Assembly (NCBI RefSeq): GCF_030410375.1
Contig: NZ_JAUHHE010000005.1
Span: 62,001-126,000, forward strand
Reading direction: 5' to 3'
Length of the DNA stretch: 64,000 nucleotides
Origin: Zwartia vadi
GTDB taxonomy: Bacteria; Pseudomonadota; Gammaproteobacteria; Burkholderiales; Burkholderiaceae_B
Below, in pieces: positions 57,314-64,000 of this stretch (the stretch's first letter is position 1; each line of letters begins with the position of its first letter). Made by a program: the position numbers and the translations under genes. The notes beneath the pieces were generated by a model. It made no database searches and was not told the origin of the DNA. It saw only the letters and a list, made by a program, of their open reading frames with translations.

Positions 57314-57909
57314 GTGAGCGCGACGTAGACGCTGAGTTAGTGGCGCGCGTACAACGCGGGGACAAACAGGCTTTTGACCTGTTGGTCTTGAAATATCAGA
57401 GAAAAATCATGCGCTTACTGTCGCGGATGATCCGCGACCCTGGTGAAATTGAAGATGTGGCTCAGGAAGCCTTTATTAAAGCCTATCGCGCATTGCCTCA
57501 ATTTCGAGGCGAAAGTGCCTTTTATACTTGGCTTTATCGTATTGCCATCAATACCGCCCGCAACTGGCTGGCTCAAAATAATCGACGTCCAAGTACGCCT
57601 TCTGCACAAGAAAACGAAGAAGGTGAAACTTTTGACGCAACTGACAACCTAACAGACAGTAGCAATCCGGAATCGGAGATGGCGAGCCGGCAAATTGCCG
57701 ATACGGTTAATAAAGCCATTAATGATTTGCCCGAAGAATTACGAAATGCGATTGTGATGCGTGAAATTGATGGAATGAGTTACGAGGACATTGCAGAAAG
57801 CATGAATTGTCCGATTGGCACGGTACGTTCTCGAATATTTCGGGCTCGCGAAGCCATCGCAACACGTCTGCGTCCATTGGTCGGTGATACCGGCGATCGG
57901 CGTTGGTAA
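57310..57909 (+). CDS. rpoE: extracytoplasmic-function sigma factor RpoE (AlgU type)
   Basis: Sigma factor for envelope stress. The 199 residues contain region 2 (FDLLVLKYQRKIMRLLSRMI with DVAQEAFIKAYRALPQF) and region 4 (LPEELRNAIVMREIDGMSYEDIAE, helix-turn-helix), with an acidic spacer. TTG 57310 is the start: AAAGGGGAT lies just upstream, and the codon overlaps the preceding stop. rseA and rseB downstream are its anti-sigma system. Use of TTG suggests limited translation, keeping sigma and anti-sigma balanced. Confidence 0.96.
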   Translation: MSERDVDAELVARVQRGDKQAFDLLVLKYQRKIMRLLSRMIRDPGEIEDVAQEAFIKAYRALPQFRGESAFYTWLYRIAINTARNWLAQNNRRPSTPSAQENEEGETFDATDNLTDSSNPESEMASRQIADTVNKAINDLPEELRNAIVMREIDGMSYEDIAESMNCPIGTVRSRIFRAREAIATRLRPLVGDTGDRRW

Positions 57910-57920
57910 GGAGTTCAACG

Positions 57921-58493
57921 ATGAAACAGTCTAACGAGATAGCAAACATGAATCAGTCAACCCAACAGGCCCATCATGCGATTTCAGCTTGGATGGATGG
58001 TGATGCGGAAACTGACATGCCCGAGCACTTGAGGTCTGCTGAGGGCAAGGCGACTTGGGAGCTCTATCATTTGATTGGCGACACGTTAAGAACCCCAGCC
58101 CTAGCCATGCCGACCACGCATTCCTTGCAGAGTCGTATCTCTCGTGCGCTGGAACAGGAGCCAGCGATCATCGCTGCTCCCAAGCCCGATTCAAACACAA
58201 ACACCTCCCCGGTACGTTCAGTTGCAAACGGTTCACATTTTTGGTCCCGTAATTTTTTGCCCGGCATCGCGATGGCTGCCGCCGTCGCCTCGGTGATCTG
58301 GGTCGCCAAGCCCTTTTTGCTTCCTGAATACTCAGAGCCTGCCGGGCAAGTTGCAGAGGCCTCGACTTCTCAGGTGGTTCGTCCTACTGAAGTGGCTTTC
58401 AACACACCTGATATCCGTGATTATGTGAGTACGCACCGCGACATCTCCGGTCCCGCGAACGTTCGACAAGTGTCATTTGGAGCCATGCGGTAA
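57921..58493 (+). CDS. rseA: anti-sigma factor RseA (MucA type)
   Basis: Inner-membrane inhibitor of RpoE, 190 residues. The cytosolic N-terminal domain has the RseA_N pattern (HHAISAWMDGDAE ... WELYHLIGDTLRT), a single membrane helix is at FLPGIAMAAAVASVIWV, and the periplasmic C-terminal part (residues 130-190) ends VRQVSFGAMR. AAGGAG stands 7 bases before ATG 57921; an ATG at 57903 overlaps rpoE but has no such site. Cleavage of RseA-type proteins by DegS and RseP releases RpoE; these proteases are not in the window. Confidence 0.92.
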   Translation: MKQSNEIANMNQSTQQAHHAISAWMDGDAETDMPEHLRSAEGKATWELYHLIGDTLRTPALAMPTTHSLQSRISRALEQEPAIIAAPKPDSNTNTSPVRSVANGSHFWSRNFLPGIAMAAAVASVIWVAKPFLLPEYSEPAGQVAEASTSQVVRPTEVAFNTPDIRDYVSTHRDISGPANVRQVSFGAMR

Positions 58494-59530
58494 TGTCGCG
58501 CAAGTTTGGTTGTGCTCTGACGCTTATGTTGGTGAGCGCAAGTGCGCTCAGTCAGCCATCTCCAGCGACGAGTTCCGTTCAGCAAGCAACTGCTGCGCCA
58601 CTCGCGCAAGCCTTGACTGATCAGTCCAAGCTCAATGACATCGTTCGACAAATCCAGCATGCTGCCCGCACCCTGAACTACGTCGGGGTGTTCGCTTTTC
58701 AGCAAGGCGAGCGGTTCGAGTCGTCGCGAATCACGCATTTGTTTGACGGAAAAAATGAAAAGGAGCGTATCGAGGTGCTCGATGGCGCGCCGCGTGAGTA
58801 CTTGCGCTTTAACGATGAAGTACAGGCTTTGATGCCGGATCGCAAACTCGTGTTGCTGGAACGTCAGCGTGGTGATCGGTTTCCTGGCTTGTTGTTGAAC
58901 AATGCACAATCGTTAGAGAAAAATTACAGCGTGCGTTTTGCGCCGGATCTTCTGCGTATTGCCGGGCGGCCTTGTCGCGGGATCGAGATTACGCCGCGCG
59001 ATACGCATCGTTATGGCTATCGCTTGTGCGCGGATCTTGACACCAATTTGTTGCTTAAGGCGCAGATGGTAGGACATGATGGTGTGGTTATTGAACAAGT
59101 TGCCTTTACGCAAGTCACGATTGGCGCAGACATCACGGAATCCATGCTTGCGCCAAGCTGGGTGACAACTGATTGGCGCAAAGTGCGCGCTCAGCACTCT
59201 ACTGTCGACGTCTTTGCGCAAGGATGGCGTATCCCTGCGCCTGCAGGCTATGTTGCCACCTCTCAAGTTGAAAGAATTTTTTCTAACAATAAACGAGTCA
59301 ATCAACTTGTTTTGTCAGACGGTCTTGCAACGATTTCAATTTTTATTGAACCTTATTTGCCAGAACGGTCTGAGTATGAACCCCAAGGCGCTGCGCGTAG
59401 TGGCTCAGTGAATATCTTCGGGATCAAAGTAGCAAACTTCTGGTTGACTGTTCTGGGTGAAGTGCCGGCCGAAACTCTTGAACAGTTGGCTCAGTCAATT
59501 CAATACGTTCCGCCAGTGTCCGCACGCTAA
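58493..59530 (+). CDS. rseB: sigma-E regulatory protein RseB/MucB
   Basis: Periplasmic protein that binds RseA and shields it from cleavage. The 345 residues have a signal peptide (ALTLMLVSASALS), an N-terminal LolA/LppX-like domain (VGVFAFQQGERFESSRITH region) and a C-terminal MucB domain. TAATG overlap with rseA at the start (58493) points to coupling. Signature features are HLFDGKNEKERIEVLDG and RPCRGIEITPRDTHRYGYRLC. The length is that of MucB. It is followed by mucD after 41 bases. Confidence 0.95.
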   Translation: MSRKFGCALTLMLVSASALSQPSPATSSVQQATAAPLAQALTDQSKLNDIVRQIQHAARTLNYVGVFAFQQGERFESSRITHLFDGKNEKERIEVLDGAPREYLRFNDEVQALMPDRKLVLLERQRGDRFPGLLLNNAQSLEKNYSVRFAPDLLRIAGRPCRGIEITPRDTHRYGYRLCADLDTNLLLKAQMVGHDGVVIEQVAFTQVTIGADITESMLAPSWVTTDWRKVRAQHSTVDVFAQGWRIPAPAGYVATSQVERIFSNNKRVNQLVLSDGLATISIFIEPYLPERSEYEPQGAARSGSVNIFGIKVANFWLTVLGEVPAETLEQLAQSIQYVPPVSAR

Positions 59531-59571
59531 TACGTGGCGAGCACTGAGTCGGAAGGTTTAAATCGGAGTTC

Positions 59572-61086
59572 ATGATGCAAGATCAGTCTCATTCATATCT
59601 GTATCAGCCTGTTGATCGCATGCGTCGCATGATGACAACTTTAATGATGGCCATGGCCTTGGTTCTGGGCAGCTTGCAGCTTGCGCCTGTTCAAGCACGC
59701 GGCACGGGTTTGCCAGACTTTACAGCGATTGTTGAAAAAGCTGAACCCGCTGTGGTCAATATTCGCACCACTGCAAAGGTCTCCTCGCGTGGAGGCTCGG
59801 GGGGTGGTTCAGGTGGTGTGCCCGGACAGGATCCTTACGAGTTGTTCAGACATTTTTTCGGCCCTGACTTTGTGCCACCAGGCGGACGTCAAGGTCCTCA
59901 GCAAGGCCAGCGTGGCCGACGTGCTGAACCAGAAGAGCGTTCCGTTCCTCGAGGTGTGGGATCGGGCTTCTTTATCTCGGCCGATGGTCATTTGTTGACA
60001 AATCATCACGTCATCGCGGGTGCGACAGATATTTTTGTCACCTTGACAGATGGGCGCGAATTCAAGGCGACTGTGATCGGGAGTGATCAGCGCACCGATG
60101 TGGCGTTGCTCAAAATCGATGCCAAGGATATGGCTACCCTGCCAATTGGTAACGCCAAGAATTTAAAGAAAGGTCAATGGGTCCTGGCAATCGGCTCCCC
60201 CTTTGGTCTGGAGTCAACGGTGACCTCCGGCATCATCAGTGCGCTTGGTCGTGAAACAGGTGACTACCTGCCTTTCATCCAGACGGATGTCGCGGTCAAC
60301 CCCGGAAACTCCGGTGGTCCGTTACTGAATCTCGACGGTCAGGTTGTTGGTATTAATGCACAGATTGTGTCCCGAAGCGGTGGATTCATGGGTATCTCTT
60401 TGGCGATCCCGATTGAAGAAGCCATGCAGGTCGTAGATCAGCTCAAGTCCTCTGGTCGAGTCACGCGTGGACGTATCGGTGTACAGATCGCCGAGGTCAG
60501 CAAGGATGTGGCGCAGGCCATTGGTTTGCCCAAGGCAGAGGGTGCACTGGTCAGTGGCGTGGAGCCAGACGGTCCAGCTGAAAAAGGTGGCATTATGCCC
60601 GGTGATGTCATTTTGAAGTTTGACGGCAAAACGATCTCCCGCATGTCTGATTTGCCACGACTGGTTGGTCAAACCAAACCGGGTGCTGTTGCGCCTGTTG
60701 AAGTCTGGCGCAAAGGCAAGACTGTCAAGCTGAGGGTCACAGTGGCCGAACTCAAACCAGAGAAAACAGCTGAGGCGCCTGCTCCTAAGGAAAAACCCGC
60801 CGAGGCACAAACAGTCGTGCTGGGTATGTCGGTTGTGCCAGTGAGTGCGGACGCTCAGAAAAAGCTGCGTATAAAGGGTGGTGTGCAGGTCACCTCGGTT
60901 GAGGCACCTGCCTCGACTGCGGGAATCGCTGAGGGTGACATTATCCTGGCTGTCAATGATAGCGATGTCACGAGCCCTGAGCAGTTCGCCAAGCTCATCT
61001 CGGGTCTGGACAAGTCCCGTCCAGTCGGTCTGATGGTGCGTACGGGTGATCAAACCCGTTGGGTTGCAGTGACACCCGCCAAATAA
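59572..61086 (+). CDS. mucD: periplasmic serine protease MucD (DegP/HtrA family)
   Basis: Quality-control protease of the envelope, 504 residues. A signal peptide (TLMMAMALVLGSLQLAPVQA) is followed by the protease: His in LLTNHHVIAG, Asp in RTDVALLKID, Ser in NPGNSGGPLLNL. Two PDZ domains come after, from about residues 290 and 405. A Gly-rich linker (GGSGGGSGG) and an Arg/Gln-rich loop lie between residues 65 and 125. ATG 59572 and 59575 are both possible; GGAG lies 5 bases before the first. Its product would act on misfolded proteins sensed by the sigma-E pathway. Confidence 0.96.
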   Translation: MMQDQSHSYLYQPVDRMRRMMTTLMMAMALVLGSLQLAPVQARGTGLPDFTAIVEKAEPAVVNIRTTAKVSSRGGSGGGSGGVPGQDPYELFRHFFGPDFVPPGGRQGPQQGQRGRRAEPEERSVPRGVGSGFFISADGHLLTNHHVIAGATDIFVTLTDGREFKATVIGSDQRTDVALLKIDAKDMATLPIGNAKNLKKGQWVLAIGSPFGLESTVTSGIISALGRETGDYLPFIQTDVAVNPGNSGGPLLNLDGQVVGINAQIVSRSGGFMGISLAIPIEEAMQVVDQLKSSGRVTRGRIGVQIAEVSKDVAQAIGLPKAEGALVSGVEPDGPAEKGGIMPGDVILKFDGKTISRMSDLPRLVGQTKPGAVAPVEVWRKGKTVKLRVTVAELKPEKTAEAPAPKEKPAEAQTVVLGMSVVPVSADAQKKLRIKGGVQVTSVEAPASTAGIAEGDIILAVNDSDVTSPEQFAKLISGLDKSRPVGLMVRTGDQTRWVAVTPAK

Positions 61087-61118
61087 GTGCAAGAACGGCT
61101 AGAATAGGGGTTTGCCGC

Positions 61119-61143
61119 AAAAGGGGCGCAGGGCGCCCCTTTT
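61119..61143. terminator. rho-independent terminator between mucD and lepA
   Basis: AAAAGGGGCGC and GCGCCCCTTTT are exact complements around the loop AGG, an 11-bp stem whose last four bases are T. It is GC-rich at the centre with A/T flanks and reads the same on both strands, so it can work in either direction. It probably separates the sigma-E operon from lepA-lepB-rnc, which would then have their own promoter. Confidence 0.75.
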
Positions 61144-61173
61144 GCTTGCTAGCTCGCTTACTTTTCAGGTGTT

Positions 61174-62967
61174 ATGCAGCATATTCGCAATTTCTCCATC
61201 ATTGCCCACATCGACCATGGCAAATCCACATTAGCGGATCGACTGATCCAGCGTTGCGGAGGCTTGGCGGATCGTGAAATGTCCGCCCAGGTGCTCGACT
61301 CCATGGATATCGAGCGTGAGCGCGGCATCACCATCAAGGCCCAGACTGCTGCGCTGCATTACAAAGCGCAGGATGGCAAGATTTACAACCTGAATTTGAT
61401 TGATACCCCTGGGCACGTCGACTTCTCTTACGAGGTGAGTCGGTCCTTGTCAGCCTGCGAGGGTGCTTTGCTCGTTGTGGATGCCTCGCAAGGTGTGGAG
61501 GCTCAAACGGTGGCCAATTGTTATACCGCCATTGAGCTCGGTGTCGAGGTTGTTCCCGTTTTGAACAAAATGGATTTGCCACAGGCCGATCCAGATAGCG
61601 CGCGTGCCGAGGTCGAAGAGGTCATTGGCATTGATGCCACTGACGCTATTCTGGCCAGCGCCAAGACAGGCATGGGGATTGATGACATTCTCGAGGCTGT
61701 TGTGGCGCGCATTCCTGCACCGCAGGGTGATCCTGACGCGCCTTTGCAGGCATTGATTATCGATTCTTGGTTTGACAACTATGTTGGCGTTGTCATGCTG
61801 ATTCGCGTTAAAAATGGCGTGCTCAAGCCCAAAGATAAAATTTCTTTCATGGCAACGGGCGCCGTGCATTTGTGCGAGCAGGTTGGTGTTTTTACCCCAA
61901 AGTCAGAGCCGCGCAAATTTCTTTCTGCTGGTGAAGTGGGTTTCGTCATCGCGGGTATCAAGGAGCTTGCGGATGCCAAGGTGGGTGACACGATTACCCT
62001 GCTGGCCAAACCCGCAGACGCGCCGCTGCCAGGGTTCAAAGAGGTGAAGCCACAGGTGTTTGCCGGACTCTATCCGGTCGAAAGCAGCGAATACGATCAG
62101 TTGCGTGACTCGCTTGAAAAACTCAAGCTTAATGACTCCGCGCTGATGTACGAGCCCGAAGTCTCGCAAGCCCTCGGGTTTGGTTTCCGTTGCGGCTTTC
62201 TTGGACTCCTGCATATGGAAATTGTCCAGGAGCGACTCGAACGCGAGTTCGATATGGACATCATCACGACGGCACCGTCCGTGGTGTACGAGGTGGTGTT
62301 GCGTGATAACTCGGTCATCCATATTGAAAGTCCTTCAAGAATGCCCGAGGTTGGCAAGTATCTCGAGGTGCGCGAGCCGATCGTGACCGTGACATTGTTC
62401 ATGCCTCAAGAATATGTGGGCACGGTGATGACCTTGTGTAACAACAAGCGTGGCGTGCAGCTCGATATGACCTACCACGGCCGTCAGGTGCATCTGCATT
62501 ATGAAATCCCGCTTGCCGAGATCGTGCTCGACTTCTTTGACAAGCTCAAATCTGTCTCGCGTGGTTATGCCTCGATGGATTACGAGTTTAAAGAGTATCG
62601 GGCAGCCGATGTGGTCAAGGTTGATTTGTTGATCAACAGTGACAAGGTTGACGCGTTGTCGACAATTTGTCATCGCTCCAATGCACGCTATCGAGCGCGC
62701 GAGGTGGTTTCACGCATGCGCGAGTTGATCCCACGTCAGATGTACGATGTGGCCATTCAGGCCGCGATCGGAGCCGAAATCATTGCGCGTGAAAACGTCA
62801 AGGCGCTGCGTAAAAACGTGCTCGCCAAGTGCTACGGCGGTGACATCAGCCGCAAGAAAAAACTGCTTGAAAAGCAGAAGGCCGGTAAAAAGCGCATGAA
62901 ACAAGTCGGTAGCGTCGAAATTCCCCAGGAAGCTTTCCTTGCGATTTTGCAAGTTGATGACAAATAA
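61174..62967 (+). CDS. lepA: elongation factor 4 (LepA)
   Basis: Ribosome-associated GTPase. The 597 residues show G1 [10 protein letters not shown]2 in [10 protein letters not shown]3 [12 protein letters not shown]4 NKMDLP, and the LepA-specific C-terminal domain with [20 protein letters not shown]. Length is exactly that of the family. The ATG 61174 is 31 bases after the terminator stem, with AGGTG just upstream. lepB follows in 21 bases and rnc after that, the standard lepA-lepB-rnc order. Confidence 0.98.
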   Translation: MQHIRNFSIIAHIDHGKSTLADRLIQRCGGLADREMSAQVLDSMDIERERGITIKAQTAALHYKAQDGKIYNLNLIDTPGHVDFSYEVSRSLSACEGALLVVDASQGVEAQTVANCYTAIELGVEVVPVLNKMDLPQADPDSARAEVEEVIGIDATDAILASAKTGMGIDDILEAVVARIPAPQGDPDAPLQALIIDSWFDNYVGVVMLIRVKNGVLKPKDKISFMATGAVHLCEQVGVFTPKSEPRKFLSAGEVGFVIAGIKELADAKVGDTITLLAKPADAPLPGFKEVKPQVFAGLYPVESSEYDQLRDSLEKLKLNDSALMYEPEVSQALGFGFRCGFLGLLHMEIVQERLEREFDMDIITTAPSVVYEVVLRDNSVIHIESPSRMPEVGKYLEVREPIVTVTLFMPQEYVGTVMTLCNNKRGVQLDMTYHGRQVHLHYEIPLAEIVLDFFDKLKSVSRGYASMDYEFKEYRAADVVKVDLLINSDKVDALSTICHRSNARYRAREVVSRMRELIPRQMYDVAIQAAIGAEIIARENVKALRKNVLAKCYGGDISRKKKLLEKQKAGKKRMKQVGSVEIPQEAFLAILQVDDK

Positions 62968-62988
62968 TTTTTTCGCAAGGTTGAATTG

Positions 62989-63876
62989 ATGAGCTGGAAC
63001 TTTGCACTGATTCTTTTTATCGCTCTAGTGGTGACTGGCGTGATCTGGGCCCTGGACAAGTTTGCCCTCAGGCAAAAACGTCATGCGCGGATGATGCAGG
63101 CGATCGAGTTGGCTCGACCCAGTTGGGCCGCGCTGCCAGACGATGAAAAGCGCAGCAGAGAAGAGCAGATCCGCGCCGAGCTCGGTAAGCAACCCTGGTG
63201 GGTGGAGTATGGCGCAAGTTTTTTTCCAGTCATCTTGTTTGTTTTCGTGCTGCGTTCTTTCATTGTCGAACCGTTTCGCATTCCTTCGGGTTCGATGTTG
63301 CCTACGCTTCAATCCGGTGATCTGATTTTGGTGAACAAGTTTTCTTATGGCTTGCGTTTGCCTGTGCTCAACGAGAAGGTGATTCCAATCGGCGAGCCTG
63401 CGCGTGGTGACGTCATGGTGTTTCGCTATCCTGTTGATCCTTCAGTCGATTACATCAAGCGAGTGATTGGTCTGCCTGGCGATGAGGTTGCTTATCTCGA
63501 TAAACGTCTCTATATCAACGGCAAAGAGGTTCCACGCAAGCGGGATGGCGAGTATTTTGAGCCGGATCGTGTGGCATATACAGCACAGTTCACGGAGTAT
63601 CTCGGAGAGAAGCCTCACCAGATATTGCTAGATGAGCGAAGATGGCAGGATTTAGGGCCGACTTCGAGCTTTCCGCATCGTGAAAAGTGTGAATATCTTA
63701 GAAATGGCATGCGCTGCACCGTGCCGGCGGGTGTTTACTTTATGATGGGTGACAATCGCGATAACAGCCTGGACAGTAGATTTTGGGGTTTTGTGCCCGA
63801 GGCGAATATCGTTGGTAAAGCTTTCTTTATCTGGATGAATTTTGGGAACCTAGGTCGAATCGGTCCTTTCCATTAA
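62989..63876 (+). CDS. lepB: signal peptidase I
   Basis: Membrane enzyme cleaving Sec and Tat signal peptides. The 295 residues have an N-terminal helix (FALILFIALVVTGVIWAL), a short loop, a second helix (FPVILFVFVLRSFIV), the catalytic serine in IPSGSMLPTL, the catalytic lysine in DYIKRVIGLPGD, and GDNRDNSLDSRFWG. The start is ATG 62989, or TTG 62986 just before; AAGG lies 8-12 bases upstream. LepB length in proteobacteria varies around this value. rnc begins 41 bases after the stop. Confidence 0.97.
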   Translation: MSWNFALILFIALVVTGVIWALDKFALRQKRHARMMQAIELARPSWAALPDDEKRSREEQIRAELGKQPWWVEYGASFFPVILFVFVLRSFIVEPFRIPSGSMLPTLQSGDLILVNKFSYGLRLPVLNEKVIPIGEPARGDVMVFRYPVDPSVDYIKRVIGLPGDEVAYLDKRLYINGKEVPRKRDGEYFEPDRVAYTAQFTEYLGEKPHQILLDERRWQDLGPTSSFPHREKCEYLRNGMRCTVPAGVYFMMGDNRDNSLDSRFWGFVPEANIVGKAFFIWMNFGNLGRIGPFH

Positions 63877-63917
63877 ATCACTCAGATCCTTGTCACCCGT
63901 TTGATGTTACCCGCTTC

Positions 63918-64000
63918 ATGCCTTTGGCCGCCCTTGAGACTTCGCTAGGATATAAGTTCGTCAAACCTGCTCTGCTTGAGCAGGCTCTGACGCATCGCAG
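63918..64000 (+). CDS. rnc: ribonuclease III (3' truncated by window edge)
   Basis: Only 27 codons are present, ending at the window edge. The frame ATG 63918 gives MPLAALETSLGYKFVKPALL followed by EQALTHR, the typical N-terminus of RNase III, whose ALTHRS motif comes at about residue 25. With lepA and lepB before it, it fits the lepB-rnc-era order. No strong ribosome site is seen. The full enzyme, processing double-stranded RNA, lies mostly outside the window. Confidence 0.9.
   Translation, partial: MPLAALETSLGYKFVKPALLEQALTHR

Overview
This window is a contiguous piece of core chromosome from a betaproteobacterium, most likely of the Alcaligenaceae (Bordetella/Achromobacter/Advenella-like) within the Burkholderiales. 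The evidence is the set of protein families and their order: nuoM-nuoN-DUF2818, a risA/risS-type two-component system beside ispDF, a fused tsaB-rimI, an intracellular PHB depolymerase, an orphan rnfB coupled to nth, trpB-trpA-accD, and one long plus-strand run from yceD-rpmF-plsX-fabHDG-acpP-fabF into rpoE-rseA-rseB-mucD-lepA-lepB-rnc. Base composition looks moderate in GC and even throughout (judged by eye, not computed). I see no rRNA, tRNA, CRISPR array, prophage, insertion sequence, integron or toxin-antitoxin island. Coding density is very high, and only one gene-free stretch exceeds 300 bases (the rne/rluC divergent region).

Layout. 1-3119: end of the complex I operon (nuoM truncated by the window edge, nuoN, DUF2818). 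3172-7564 (minus): serB and mfd. 7607-8829: isoprenoid genes ispD-ispF, convergent with risA-risS (8826-10983, minus). 11166-13249: tsaB-rimI fusion and a family-4-like uracil-DNA glycosylase; lplT faces them on the minus strand. 14799-21476: smc, zipA, ligA (chromosome structure, division, replication). 21504-23537 (minus): msrB-yciB-bolA-parvulin, a chain of four genes joined by ATGA overlaps. 23590-25467: a biotin-type ECF transporter (bioMNY). 25471-30169 (minus): a LIV-type ABC importer, livG-livF-livK-livH-livM. 30258-34089 (minus): a redox and iron-sulfur group, fdxA, fpr, phaZ-rnfB-nth. 34211-41212 (plus): pncB, ridA, relA, trpB, trpA, accD, closed by a strong terminator shared with convergent rne (minus). 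44728-47999 (plus): rluC, a Gph-like phosphatase, msrP-msrQ. 48025-50248 (minus): maf, an RsmI-like methyltransferase and a lipoprotein amidase. 50377-64000 (plus): the fatty-acid/phospholipid cluster, the sigma-E envelope-stress operon, then lepA, lepB and the first codons of rnc.

How the genes work together. The right half couples envelope building (PlsX, FabH/D/G/F, AcpP) to envelope surveillance (RpoE, RseA, RseB, MucD) and export (LepB). A small membrane protein of YgfX type overlaps both fabF and rpoE by four bases. Many neighbouring stop and start codons overlap (ATGA, TGATG, TAATG or TTGA), so translational coupling is the dominant operon architecture here.

I did not find a wholly new system. 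The items most worth a second look are a perfect 16-bp palindrome at the msrP promoter/RBS, a LivF ATPase whose Walker A lysine is arginine, the YgfX-like gene between fabF and rpoE, a divergent uracil-DNA glycosylase, the TsaB-RimI fusion, near-identical internal promoters in front of rpmF and acpP, and the long rne leader.
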